Part shown: one piece after another, positions 1 through 8,030 of the stretch | How positions within the stretch are numbered: position 1 is the stretch's first letter | How the letters are laid out: every line of letters starts with the position of its first letter | DNA from: an uncultured Pelagibacteraceae bacterium | GTDB lineage: Bacteria > Pseudomonadota > Alphaproteobacteria > Pelagibacterales > Pelagibacteraceae | Direction of reading: 5' to 3' | Assembly: GCA_902634845.1 (NCBI GenBank) | Contig: CACPLT010000004.1 | Coordinates: forward strand, 1 to 37,019 | DNA: 37,019 nucleotides | Notes under the pieces: generated by a model | The model's input: the letters and a program-made list of their open reading frames with translations, nothing else | Database searches by the model: none | Told to the model about the DNA's origin: nothing | Translations under genes and position numbers: made by a program

Positions 1-866
1 AAAATATTTTTAAGATTATTGATCTCTAAAATATCTTTAAGATGAGCTTGAATTATTTTAAGATTACTTTTTTTTGTTTCTTGAACAAAGTTTTTGGATT
101 TTTCAAAAATCATTTTTTCTGTTTCTTTTTCTACATTGCTCAAAAATAGTTTTATTTCACTATATCTCTCTAAATAATTTTGATTAAATTTGTCATCTAG
201 ATAATTCATTAAAATAGGATTTGATTTTTCAAAATTTAACTCATCTAAATCGTTTCCCTCAAAATATAAATAGATAATATTTTTTGGTTTTAAAAACATT
301 CCAAACTCTCTAAGTATTCCAAGAGAAATTAACGGTCCTGTACCAGTAACACCAAAGTTAACTGTATAACTTTTTTCTTTATTCAAATGTCCTGCAATAT
401 CATTTTCTGTGTCTTCACATAAACCTTCTGCATAAGAGTCACCTAGTAAAATGTTTTGTATTTTTTTTTGATAAATATCGTTATTGTTTTTAAAACCATA
501 TCTATCATTTTTAATTAGTTTATATTGAAGATTTTCTGCACATGAAATTGTTAAGCTATTAATAGGACCTCTAAATGGAATAATTTGTTTATTCTTTTTT
601 GCTTCTTTATAAGTTTCTAAATTACTAAAATGCTTAGCATTTATAAATCCAGGCTTTATGTCCGTGCCTTTATTTTTGAATTCCACATACACTTGCTCTG
701 ATGATCTTAGGTCAAAGTCAATTTTATTTTCTTTAGCAATCTTTACCCTTGTATTTTTAATATCAACCATATTTTTTTGTTCGCTAGGAATAAATAAAAA
801 TATAAGAATTTCCAAACTATAAATTATAATAATAGTATATATAAAAAATAGCTTTAAGAATCTCAT
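1..866 (-). CDS. SGNH/GDSL-hydrolase-like membrane-anchored protein (3' end outside window)
   Basis: Only the first 288 codons lie in the window; the reading frame is still open at base 1. The ATG at 866 is followed by a hydrophobic segment at about residues 4-28, a signal anchor or signal peptide. A GDSYAEG motif lies at about residues 142-148 (block I serine of SGNH hydrolases) and EGND at about 203-206 resembles the block III G-x-N-D oxyanion element. The catalytic Asp/His block V would be beyond the edge. Family members act as esterases, lipases or polysaccharide O-acyl processing enzymes in the periplasm; the substrate cannot be read here. It precedes nothing obvious on this side: the downstream partner is off the window. 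The hydrolase-fold call rests on two motifs only. Confidence 0.6.
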   Translation of the reverse strand, partial: MRFLKLFFIYTIIIIYSLEILIFLFIPSEQKNMVDIKNTRVKIAKENKIDFDLRSSEQVYVEFKNKGTDIKPGFINAKHFSNLETYKEAKKNKQIIPFRGPINSLTISCAENLQYKLIKNDRYGFKNNNDIYQKKIQNILLGDSYAEGLCEDTENDIAGHLNKEKSYTVNFGVTGTGPLISLGILREFGMFLKPKNIIYLYFEGNDLDELNFEKSNPILMNYLDDKFNQNYLERYSEIKLFLSNVEKETEKMIFEKSKNFVQETKKSNLKIIQAHLKDILEINNLKNI

Positions 867-903
867 TACTGAATAGTATAATGAATTTAATTTCTTATCT
901 ATT

Positions 904-1569
904 TTAAGCTGCTGCTTGTATCTTATGTTTTGAAGACATCCCGCTTAGAAAATTCCAAAGATATCTTGCTGTTAACATAGAAGCTTTTTCAGCTTTAACT
1001 TTTTCTTCACTTGTCAAAGCATCTAATAGTTTTTCACACTCTTTTCTATGAATTACATCAGCGGCTTTATGCGCTTCAAAAAATTCTAAACCCTCTTTTG
1101 AGGTAACACCATAGAAATTTTTTAAACCTCTTATTTTTGTTTCCGCTATCTCAGGAATTTGTCTTTCATAAGTGTATAGTGAGGCCAACCCTTCAGCGTA
1201 TGACTTTCTTGCTTGATGGAAAAAGTTTTCGATCATATCGTTTGTAAACCATTCTCTTTTTACATCTTCAATTTTATCCGCGTCAGCACCCATAGCAAGT
1301 GCGAAATTTTTCCAAAGTTTAGGATGATCCGCGTTTGGATTTTCCTCATCTTGTAAATTTTCTAAAAGAATTTTTCTTTTTTCAATGTCCTCACAAATAG
1401 AATGTGTTGCGCTTATGTATCTTGGAAAAGCTTTTACATGTTGATAGTATTGCTCTGCATAGTCTTTAATTATTTCTCTTGTTAACTTTCCTTCATTCCA
1501 AGATTTGTAAAAAGGATGATTTAATAAATGATACTGATCTAGTTTTTTGTTAAGTTCTTTTGAAAACAT
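904..1569 (-). CDS. CADD-like heme-oxygenase-fold diiron protein (probable p-aminobenzoate synthase)
   Basis: A 221-residue all-helical protein of the TENA/PqqC/CADD superfamily. All six metal ligands known for Chlamydia CADD can be placed with a constant shift of 6-7 residues: E75, H82, E135, H167, D171 and H174. The two residues reported as self-sacrificed in pABA formation by the chlamydial protein (Tyr27 as precursor, Lys152 as amino donor) also fall on Tyr21 and Lys145. The likely role is pABA supply for folate, bypassing pabABC. A strong AAGGAG lies 6 bases before the ATG, which fixes the start. It is monocistronic, with a 145-base spacer upstream. Chemistry is known for chlamydial relatives; application here is inference from residue conservation. 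Confidence 0.8.
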   Translation of the reverse strand: MFSKELNKKLDQYHLLNHPFYKSWNEGKLTREIIKDYAEQYYQHVKAFPRYISATHSICEDIEKRKILLENLQDEENPNADHPKLWKNFALAMGADADKIEDVKREWFTNDMIENFFHQARKSYAEGLASLYTYERQIPEIAETKIRGLKNFYGVTSKEGLEFFEAHKAADVIHRKECEKLLDALTSEEKVKAEKASMLTARYLWNFLSGMSSKHKIQAAA

Positions 1570-1714
1570 ATTTCTCCTTGGTTAATTAACATTATTAAAA
1601 CTCAATATACTTAGGAAATAGAATAATGATTTATCCACACTAAGTATACTAAAAAAGGTGCGATGTTCTTGTTTTGATTCACTTTTGATTCCAGTTTAGA
1701 CTCAAAATACAACC

Positions 1715-2941
1715 TTAAATTGTTGCCTCAGATCTCTCGATTGGTTGCTCATTTATTGGGTAGTGCACTATTGTTGCAAATATTGAAAGTGCAATAGCCA
1801 TATAAAATGCATAATCATAAGAACCAAATTGATCATAAAAATAACCTCCTAAATAAGCTCCAATGAATGCTCCAACCTGGTGACTCAAAAATACAATACC
1901 AAAAAGTGAACTTAAATACTTAGTCCCAAATATTTGAGCAACTATACCATTGGTAGGAGGAACAGTAGACAGCCAAAGTAAACCAAACGAGATACCGAAA
2001 ATAATAGACATCGTATTAGAAGGAGGTGAAAAAATAAAAATAGCGATAGACAAAGCTCGTAATGCATATAAAACACAGAGTAAACTTCTTTTTTTATACT
2101 TAGTCCCCAAATAACCCATTCCTAATGTTCCAATTATATTAAACAATCCTATTAGTGCTAAAATAATTGTAGCAGACCATCCTCCCATACCTCTTTCTTG
2201 CATGTATCCTGGTATGTGTGTTGCTATTAAAGTAATCTGAAAACCACAGACGAAAAAGCCAGCATTGAGTAAGAGATAACCTTTGTGAGAAAAAGCCTCC
2301 TTTAATGCTTCAAAAAAAGTTTGATCTTCTTTTATTAATTGTTTTTGATCAATTGTTTTTTTTGGTGCAAATATGAATATTGAAACTATGGATCCAAAAA
2401 AAATGAAATAAAGGAAAAATTTTAAAGTTTCTTCCCATCCAAATTCCCCTAAAGAATACTTCGTAAACAAAGGTGCAATAAAATACCCAACAGATGCTGC
2501 GGCGGTAACTAAACCAGATGCAATAGTCCTCTTTTCATTGGGAAAATGTTTACTTACCTCTGAAACTGGGACGCTGATTGCGGTAGCACCCAAAGCAATA
2601 CCAATTAAAAGTCCTAAACTTATCTGAAAGTAAATTCCAGTGTTTGGTCCGGAGTAAAGCATAAATATACCAGCTCCAAAAATTATAAAACCAATAAAAA
2701 CTGCTTTATTTCCTCCAAACCTGTCAGCAACTAATCCGAATAAAGGGGAAAATATTCCCCAAAAAATCATTTGAATTCCAATAGCTAAACCAAATTCTGT
2801 TCTGGTACATCCAAGTCCTTCCTCAAAAGCTTGAAAAAAAAGACCAAAAGTCTGTCTTAGACCCATTGAAATCATTATTACTATGCAAGCCGAAATTAGC
2901 ACAATAAGCGTAAGTCTATTATTGATTAACTTTTCTGACAT
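1715..2941 (-). CDS. Major facilitator superfamily transporter, monocarboxylate/oxalate-formate type
   Basis: A 408-residue inner-membrane carrier with about 12 predicted helices. The cytoplasmic signature GLVADRFGGNK follows helix 2 (about residues 68-78), and a shorter counterpart (MGYLGTKYKKR) follows helix 8. Overall it resembles the MCT/OFA branch of MFS, whose members move small organic acids. The substrate is not readable. Its ATG (2941) lies one base after the metC stop, so the two are very probably cotranscribed, and a substrate linked to sulfur amino acid or organic acid metabolism is possible but unproven. The 145-base spacer downstream shows no convincing terminator. Confidence 0.8.
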   Translation of the reverse strand: MSEKLINNRLTLIVLISACIVIMISMGLRQTFGLFFQAFEEGLGCTRTEFGLAIGIQMIFWGIFSPLFGLVADRFGGNKAVFIGFIIFGAGIFMLYSGPNTGIYFQISLGLLIGIALGATAISVPVSEVSKHFPNEKRTIASGLVTAAASVGYFIAPLFTKYSLGEFGWEETLKFFLYFIFFGSIVSIFIFAPKKTIDQKQLIKEDQTFFEALKEAFSHKGYLLLNAGFFVCGFQITLIATHIPGYMQERGMGGWSATIILALIGLFNIIGTLGMGYLGTKYKKRSLLCVLYALRALSIAIFIFSPPSNTMSIIFGISFGLLWLSTVPPTNGIVAQIFGTKYLSSLFGIVFLSHQVGAFIGAYLGGYFYDQFGSYDYAFYMAIALSIFATIVHYPINEQPIERSEATI

Positions 2942-2942
2942 T

Positions 2943-4118
2943 CTATTTGATGTGTCTCATTGCGTTTTTTAAATCTTTGATAAGGTCTTTTGGATCTTCT
3001 AAACCTATATGAAGCCTAACTATATGTTCGTTTTTTTTTAAACTTAAATAACTTCTGTAGCCTCTCTCAGCAATCTCTTGATGTAATGCTAAACTTTCAA
3101 ATCCACCCCAACTATATCCATATCCAAAAAGTTTAAGTGAGTTAACAAATTTTTTTATAGAATTTTTATTTTTTGATTTAATCCTTAGTCCCATAAGACC
3201 CGAGGCACCTTTATAATATTTTTTCCACATTCTAAAATTAAAAGAATCTTTTTTAAAAGGGTAAAGCAATGTAACTTTTTTGTTTTTTGAGAGGAAGGAG
3301 GCAACTTTTTTTGCATTAGATTGATGTTTTTCTAATCTTACATCTAAAGTTCTTAAACCTCTTAAAATTAAATAAGCATCATCGGGACTTAATCTTAATC
3401 CTGTTATTTTATTTGTTTGTTCTACTAATTTAAAAGCTTTTTTATTTACTGCTAAACTTCCTCCCATAACGTCTGAGTGCCCAGAATAGTATTTTGTAGC
3501 TGAGACAATTGACATATCAAATCCTAATTTGACCGGTTTAAAAAAAAATGGTGTAGCCCAAGTATTATCTATAGCAGTAAAAATTTTTTTATTTTTAGCA
3601 ATTTTTACTATCTTAGATAGATCTTGAAATTCAAAAGTATTGCTCCCTGGACATTCTACAAAAATAAGTTTTGTTTTTTTTGTAATATTATTTGATAAAG
3701 TTTTAAGGTCGTGAGGGTTATAAAATTTGGTTTTAATTTTAAAGTCTTTTAAAAAATTTTCAGTGAACAGCCGGGTTGGAAAATAAACCGGATCAGCCAC
3801 TATTATCTCATCACCAGGTCTTACAACGCTGAAAATTGCCAAAAATACAGAACCAAAACCAGTTGGTGTTAAAAACGTATGATAACTTTCCTCTAATTCG
3901 GATAGTATTTTTTGTAAAATATGTGTTGTAGATGTTCCTTGTCTACCATAATCAAAGTGACCTCCTCTTGGATCTTTCTTATATTTTTTTTGGGTTCTTC
4001 TTATATCTTGTAAAGATTTAAAAATAATTGTTGATGCTCTTACAACAGGTGGATTTACGGACTGATTATGAAAATCTTTAGCTGTATGTTTTAAAAACGT
4101 GTTTATAGACTTTTTCAT
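2943..4118 (-). CDS. metC: Cystathionine beta-lyase, PLP-dependent Cys/Met metabolism family
   Basis: 391 residues from the ATG at 4118. The frame is open 26 codons further upstream, but that part is hydrophobic, unrelated to the family and would overlap the divergent small gene. The fold-type I PLP enzyme shows a YGRQGTST segment near residue 57, AIDNTWATP with the PLP-nitrogen aspartate near D184, and the Schiff-base lysine in SATKYYSGHSD (about K209). The expected reaction is cleavage of cystathionine to homocysteine, pyruvate and ammonia in methionine synthesis. Relatives with gamma-lyase or synthase activity share these motifs, so exact specificity is less certain than the family. It is followed after one base by an MFS gene. 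Confidence 0.82.
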   Translation of the reverse strand: MKKSINTFLKHTAKDFHNQSVNPPVVRASTIIFKSLQDIRRTQKKYKKDPRGGHFDYGRQGTSTTHILQKILSELEESYHTFLTPTGFGSVFLAIFSVVRPGDEIIVADPVYFPTRLFTENFLKDFKIKTKFYNPHDLKTLSNNITKKTKLIFVECPGSNTFEFQDLSKIVKIAKNKKIFTAIDNTWATPFFFKPVKLGFDMSIVSATKYYSGHSDVMGGSLAVNKKAFKLVEQTNKITGLRLSPDDAYLILRGLRTLDVRLEKHQSNAKKVASFLSKNKKVTLLYPFKKDSFNFRMWKKYYKGASGLMGLRIKSKNKNSIKKFVNSLKLFGYGYSWGGFESLALHQEIAERGYRSYLSLKKNEHIVRLHIGLEDPKDLIKDLKNAMRHIK

Positions 4119-4183
4119 AAAAAGAGTATAAGTGGACTTTATATAAGTTTGTTTAATTAAGATATAGAAAAGGAGGCAAAAAT

Positions 4184-4267
4184 ATGGGTTACCCAAAAAA
4201 GCATAGAGGTAGAAGAAAAATAGGATCTAAAAAAAGAAGAGCTAGAAAAAGAAATAAACGTAAGTAA
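4184..4267 (+). CDS. 27-residue extremely basic peptide, possible ribosome-associated protein
   Basis: A short frame starting MGYPKKHRGRRKIG and continuing almost entirely in Lys and Arg; about two thirds of its residues are basic and none is acidic. A perfect AGGAGG at 4171-4176 sits 7 bases before the ATG, one of the best ribosome binding sites in the window. The next gene starts 10 bases after its stop. Size and composition recall tiny ribosomal proteins such as bTHX, mycobacterial bS22 and the AURKAIP1/COX24 (mS38) tail, but I cannot align it convincingly to any of them. Binding to rRNA or another nucleic acid is the natural guess. The divergent metC ATG is 65 bases away, so the spacer must hold both promoters. 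Confidence 0.65.
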   Translation: MGYPKKHRGRRKIGSKKRRARKRNKRK

Positions 4268-4277
4268 ATTAAGATAA

Positions 4278-4985
4278 ATGAAAGAAATTATTCAAATCCG
4301 TAAGTTAAGTTTATGGATTTTTTTCCTACCATTGGTTGCTATAAACTTATGTTTGTTCATATCTGTAAATGCTGGTTTGTTTGAGGGCACTTTTTTAACA
4401 GTTGATCAAATAGGAAGATCTAATTTTTCTTTCCCGTATTTCGATGGAAGTTTATCAATAAGCAGAGCATCAAGAACATATCCGCAATATTTAATTTTTA
4501 AACCTTCTATGATTATAACTGGTATACTTTTATTCTATTATTGGAATTATAATAATAATTTAATATGTAAGCTCAATAAAATTGACAATTTTAAATATAA
4601 ATTTAGAATTTTTGGTATTTTATCCGCAATATTTTTAATTATACATTCAATCTTTCTTGGAATAAAATTTGATATACAAATTTACAAACTATTTAGAAGA
4701 GTAGTTCTTTTATTATTTATTATATTCGAATTAGTTGCCCAAGGAATTTTGGTTTATCATTTATATAATCTGAAAAGTAAAATAATTGAAATTACAAATA
4801 AAAAAGTTTTAATAGCCAAAATAACTTTAGTTACATTATTAGTATCAGTAGCAATTGCAAGTTTACCAATTTTAATAAATAAAGGTAATACTCATTTTAA
4901 ACACGGGCTAGAATGGAATTATTTTGTAGGTGTTATTACTTTTTATTTGCTAACATTTTTTTTCTGGAAAAGAAGAACCACGTAA
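4278..4985 (+). CDS. Six-helix membrane protein, Frag1/DRAM/Sfk1-like
   Basis: 235 residues with hydrophobic segments at about 12-30, 75-92, 108-128, 140-162, 178-197 and 212-230. A long first external loop carries a conserved-looking PYFDGSLSISRAS stretch. Helix number and loop layout resemble the Frag1/DRAM/Sfk1 (PGAP2-like) superfamily, which is mostly eukaryotic but has bacterial members; this is a weak, topology-based resemblance. It lies 10 bases after the 27-residue basic peptide gene and probably shares its transcript. Its stop codon lies inside the 3' hairpin of the antisense RNA encoded at 4984-5155. No catalytic motif is visible. Confidence 0.6.
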   Translation: MKEIIQIRKLSLWIFFLPLVAINLCLFISVNAGLFEGTFLTVDQIGRSNFSFPYFDGSLSISRASRTYPQYLIFKPSMIITGILLFYYWNYNNNLICKLNKIDNFKYKFRIFGILSAIFLIIHSIFLGIKFDIQIYKLFRRVVLLLFIIFELVAQGILVYHLYNLKSKIIEITNKKVLIAKITLVTLLVSVAIASLPILINKGNTHFKHGLEWNYFVGVITFYLLTFFFWKRRTT

Positions 4986-5155
4986 ATTTCTAGGCTTTCG
5001 CCCAGAAATTTAGTAGTTTTGGTTCGTCGTTGTAGGCGCTACCGCCGAACCCACCCGATCAACCATTTTAGCGCTACTCAGTTGACCTTTCTGCCCTTTA
5101 AGCTTGAACCTCTCGGTTTTTCCTTAATTGGCCAGTTAAGAGTTGCCTCTTAATT
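4984..5155 (-). ncRNA. Unidentified structured RNA with multiple GNRA-capped hairpins
   Basis: A GC-rich island in AT-rich surroundings without a plausible reading frame. Read on the minus strand it forms a string of hairpins. H1: 7 bp with GCAA loop (5136-5142/5147-5153). H2: 4 bp with GAGA loop (5107-5110/5115-5118). H3: 7 bp with one G-U (5057-5063/5081-5087). H4: GGTTC/GAACC enclosing GGCG/CGCC (5021-5051). H5: 8 bp plus G-U plus GGC/GCC with GAAA loop (4984-5011). Three GNRA loops and two G-U pairs that would be mismatches on the plus strand point to the minus strand. I do not see hallmarks of SRP RNA, RNase P RNA or tmRNA, and it does not fold as a 6S-type rod. Ends are estimates. Confidence 0.6.
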
Positions 5156-5176
5156 AATTTCATTAAAACATACTTG

Positions 5177-5195
5177 AAAAAAAAAAGTATCACTT
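5177..5195 (-). terminator. Weak candidate terminator after mnmA
   Basis: Read on the minus strand, a small AAGT-GAT-ACTT hairpin is followed at once by ten T residues, 28 bases after the mnmA stop. The 4-bp A/U-rich stem is weak, so this may instead be simply a poly-T tract just upstream of the structured RNA. Confidence 0.3.
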
Positions 5196-5222
5196 ATTAG
5201 TTGTTTGAATTTGTCTTGTGGA

Positions 5223-6350
5223 TTAGGTGGATAAATTTTCATTGAATGTCTTGTCTATCCATCCACCTCCTAGCACTTTATCCCCAGCATCATCTTTTAA
5301 ATAAAACACGCAAGCTTGACCAGGAGAAATACCATTTTCACCTTCAAAAATATTTACTTCAGCTTTATTTAAATTCAGTTTAACTTGGGCGTTTAAGAGT
5401 TTTCCTGTCGATCTAACTTTGATTTTAATTTTATTTTTAAATTCGTCTGGACTACCTAAAATGTTAAGTTCTCTTAAAATTATTTTATTAATCTTAAGGG
5501 CTTTTTTAGGACCAACTACTATTGAATTATCTCTATTAATCTTAATTACATAAAGTGGTTGTTTATCTGCTATTTTAATACCTCTTCTCTGTCCAATGGT
5601 ATAATTAATTATACCATCATGTTTGCCAACCACATTTCCATTTAAATCAATAATATTCCCTGGATTGAAAGACTCTGGTCTAAATTTTTTTATAACTGAA
5701 CTATAGTCGCCATTTGGAACAAAACAAATATCTTGGCTATCGGGTTTTTCAGCAACATTGAGATTCAGTTTTTTTGCTATATCCCTTGTCTCAACTTTTT
5801 CTATATTCCCCAAAGGAAATCTTAAATAATCTAACTGTTCTTGAGATGTGCTAAATAAAAAATAACTTTGATCTCTGGTAAGATCTTTAGCTCTATACAT
5901 TGAGCTTTTTCCGTTAACTTGTATGCTTTTAATATAGTGTCCAGTGACTAATGCGTCTGCTTTTATTTCTTTTGAATATTTAAATAGATCTCTAAATTTA
6001 ACAGTTTGATTGCATTGAACACATGGGATTGGTGTTTCTCCAGTTGAATAACTGTCTATAAAATTATCAATAACTTCTTTTTTAAATTTTTGCTGATAGT
6101 ATAAAATTTTGTGATGTATATTTAATTGCTCAGAAACTCTTTTAGCATCCAAAATATCTTGCCCTGCACAACACTGTCTCCCTTCTTTTGAGGATTTAGC
6201 ATCATCATATAATTTTAAAGTGATGCCAGTAACGTCATATCCTTGGTCTTTCATTAAACCTGCAACTACCGATGAGTCTACTCCCCCTGACATGGCGACG
6301 ACCACTTTTGTTTTTTTTGCGGGTTTATTTATTCCTAGTGAATTGATCAT
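5223..6350 (-). CDS. mnmA: tRNA-specific 2-thiouridylase MnmA
   Basis: 375 residues, usual family length. The N-terminal PP-loop ATPase motif AMSGGVDSS is at about residues 19-27. The two catalytic cysteines can be assigned to IPCVQCN and [10 protein letters not shown], and the GQRRGI signature follows in the central domain; a beta-barrel C-terminal domain ends the protein. It adenylates and thiolates U34 in tRNA Lys, Glu and Gln. The gene is divergent from the DUF3553 gene (37-base spacer) and is followed on its own strand by the structured RNA at 4984-5155. Confidence 0.95.
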   Translation of the reverse strand: MINSLGINKPAKKTKVVVAMSGGVDSSVVAGLMKDQGYDVTGITLKLYDDAKSSKEGRQCCAGQDILDAKRVSEQLNIHHKILYYQQKFKKEVIDNFIDSYSTGETPIPCVQCNQTVKFRDLFKYSKEIKADALVTGHYIKSIQVNGKSSMYRAKDLTRDQSYFLFSTSQEQLDYLRFPLGNIEKVETRDIAKKLNLNVAEKPDSQDICFVPNGDYSSVIKKFRPESFNPGNIIDLNGNVVGKHDGIINYTIGQRRGIKIADKQPLYVIKINRDNSIVVGPKKALKINKIILRELNILGSPDEFKNKIKIKVRSTGKLLNAQVKLNLNKAEVNIFEGENGISPGQACVFYLKDDAGDKVLGGGWIDKTFNENLST

Positions 6351-6387
6351 ATAAAGTATATAATATATATATTATTCATTTTCCATA

Positions 6388-6558
6388 ATGCAATTTGATC
6401 TTGAACCAGGCGATTTTGTAATAAACCCTAAAAATAAAGACTGGGGAGTTGGACAAATACAGTCAATAATTAAAAATAAAGTGACAGTTAATTTTCAAAA
6501 TAGTGGAAAACAAGTCTTGAACACTGATCATATAGATCTTGAAAAAATAAAAGAATGA
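6388..6558 (+). CDS. DUF3553 family small protein
   Basis: 56 residues, beginning MQFDLEPGDFVINPK and continuing with DWGVGQIQSI and VTVNFQNSGKQ. This matches the alphaproteobacterial DUF3553 pattern (P-G-D-x-V ... D-W-G-x-G-Q-V-Q-S ... V-N-F-x-x-x-G-K), a small SH3/CarD-like beta fold found alone or at the end of helicase-type proteins. Its TGA overlaps the cysQ ATG by four bases (ATGA), so the two are translationally coupled. Function is unknown; a nucleic-acid-linked role is only suggested by fold relatives. Confidence 0.8.
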   Translation: MQFDLEPGDFVINPKNKDWGVGQIQSIIKNKVTVNFQNSGKQVLNTDHIDLEKIKE

Positions 6559-7331
6559 AATTTGATTTTAAAAAAATTGTTGACGAATTAATACCTGTCT
6601 TTGACGATGCGGGTGAACAATCTATTAGTTTATATGAAAAAGGCCTGAAAATTGAAATTAAAAATGATGGTTCTCCTGTAAGCAATGGAGATTTAATAGT
6701 GAATAAAAGTATAAGTCAAAAGTTGTCACAACTCACACCTGAAATACCAATAGTCTCGGAGGAAACAGTAGATACTAAAAAAAGAAATAAAAGTTCTGTT
6801 TTTTGGTTAATTGACCCTATTGACGGAACAAAAGAATACATCTCTGGAAAATCTGAATATACTTTAAACGCTGCTTTAGTGATTGATAAAAAACCTGTAA
6901 TTGGTTTAGTTGGCGTACCGAAAAAAAAACAATTATTTTACTCTTACGGTTTCGGTAAAAGTTTTGTTAAAGAAGGTAATACTGTTAAACAAATAAATTG
7001 CAAAAAGAAAGAGGGTAGAAAAGAAATTATTGCAGTTTCAAGTTCAAACAATCCATCAGAAATTATAAGGAAAAAATTGAAAGAATTTAAGGTTTCTTCA
7101 ATAGTAAAAGTTGCTAGTTCTTTAAAATTTTGCCTTATTGCTGATGGAACTTTTGATATTTATGCTGCTAGAGAAAGAGCTAATGAATGGGATTATGCTG
7201 CAGGACATGCTGTAGCTGCTAACGCAGGAGCAATAATAACTACTTTAGATAAGAAACCTTTTTTATATGGTAAAGAAGATTATAGAAATCCAAGTTTACT
7301 AATTTTAAGATCTGATAATTTAAATGACTAA
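6555..7331 (+). CDS. cysQ: 3'(2'),5'-bisphosphate nucleotidase CysQ
   Basis: 258 residues of the inositol monophosphatase superfamily. Metal-binding Glu of SEE is at about 69-70, DPIDGTKEYISG at about 87-98, and EWDYAAGHAV carries the C-terminal aspartate. The GTKEYISG wording is typical of CysQ, which dephosphorylates PAP (from sulfate assimilation or phosphopantetheinyl transfer) to AMP. The start overlaps the DUF3553 stop by four bases; the stop overlaps the next small gene by eight. The window holds a second superfamily member (HisN-like, 24759-25541), which differs in the motif following GTK. Confidence 0.88.
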   Translation: MKFDFKKIVDELIPVFDDAGEQSISLYEKGLKIEIKNDGSPVSNGDLIVNKSISQKLSQLTPEIPIVSEETVDTKKRNKSSVFWLIDPIDGTKEYISGKSEYTLNAALVIDKKPVIGLVGVPKKKQLFYSYGFGKSFVKEGNTVKQINCKKKEGRKEIIAVSSSNNPSEIIRKKLKEFKVSSIVKVASSLKFCLIADGTFDIYAARERANEWDYAAGHAVAANAGAIITTLDKKPFLYGKEDYRNPSLLILRSDNLND

Positions 7332-7461
7332 AACAATTTTAATAATTATTATAAGTGTAGCAATTTTTGGTTTAATAATTTTTGTAATAGTTAGAAATGC
7401 ATTAAAGAGAAAAATTGACCAATTAGTTGAAGAAGAAAAAAAATCAAATGATTTTGATTAG
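7324..7461 (+). CDS. 45-residue single-pass membrane protein
   Basis: The frame starts inside the last codons of cysQ (ATG at 7324, 8-base overlap) and codes for MTKTILIIIISVAIFGL, a hydrophobic helix up to about residue 23, then a charged, coiled-coil-like tail rich in Lys and Glu. The end overlaps the convergent recX stop by 18 bases. The pattern of one helix plus short charged tail is common in small bacterial inner-membrane proteins, but I do not recognise this one. Support comes from its coupling to cysQ and clean hydrophobic/charged partition. Confidence 0.55.
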   Translation: MTKTILIIIISVAIFGLIIFVIVRNALKRKIDQLVEEEKKSNDFD

Positions 7462-8004
7462 TTTTTGGAATTCCTCTTGTTCTAAATTAAGAACCCTTTT
7501 TGATAAGTCATAATCAAATCCGGCTCTTGCAAGAACTCCCATATCCTTTTTATAAAAAAGTTCTCTATTAGCGTTCGGTCTAATGGCTCCAATACGCCTT
7601 CTTTTACAAAGTTTAAGAGCAGAAACAAAATCAGGCTCAATTTCCTTATTTTTAATTTTATCTAAACTTTGTTTTATAAATTTTTGATCAATTCCTTTCA
7701 TTCTTAATGATTGATTAATTTTATTTAATGAATAACCTCTTCTCAACAATGTCCTGGATTTAGAGTCTGAATATAGTTCATCATTTAAAAATTTATTTTT
7801 TTCTAGATTTATTAGAACTTCGTCTATCAATTGAGAGATTTCTTTTTTTGATTTTGTACTTTTGAATTTTACTAAAATTTTTTTTAGCAAATATACTTTT
7901 AGTTGTTGTTTGGAAGGACTATATTTTTCAATATATGAATAAGCTAAATCCTTTAATGTTGTACTTAGATCGTCAAAATCTTTTTTATTAGATGTGGGAT
8001 TCAT
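7444..8004 (-). CDS. recX: Regulatory protein RecX
   Basis: 186 residues, mostly three-helix repeats typical of RecX. Recognisable segments are LTTLKDLAYSYI near the N-terminus, a middle repeat containing SRTLLRRGYSLNKINQSL, and a C-terminal repeat ending ARAGFDYDLSKRVL. RecX binds RecA filaments and modulates strand exchange and the SOS response. It stands alone here without recA nearby. It is divergent from the ABA4-like gene (26-base spacer) and overlaps the 45-residue membrane protein gene at its 3' end. Confidence 0.8.
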   Translation of the reverse strand: MNPTSNKKDFDDLSTTLKDLAYSYIEKYSPSKQQLKVYLLKKILVKFKSTKSKKEISQLIDEVLINLEKNKFLNDELYSDSKSRTLLRRGYSLNKINQSLRMKGIDQKFIKQSLDKIKNKEIEPDFVSALKLCKRRRIGAIRPNANRELFYKKDMGVLARAGFDYDLSKRVLNLEQEEFQKLIKII

Positions 8005-8030
8005 TAGACTAATATACTATATTATTTCAA

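Noticed and set aside
2943..4196. Longer metC reading frame starting at 4196.
   Set aside because: Its first 26 codons are not family-like and overlap the divergent small gene and its ribosome binding site.
4984..5155. A tmRNA-like reading of the structured RNA: minus-strand frame YNDEPKLLNFWAKA then stop, following a CAACGACGAA stretch.
   Set aside because: No tRNA-like acceptor domain with GGTTCGAATCC, no terminal CCA, and tag does not end in the usual Ala-Ala; the similarity is limited to a few bases.
6488..6685. Minus-strand 65-codon frame across the DUF3553/cysQ junction.
   Set aside because: Antisense to two recognisable genes in translational coupling.
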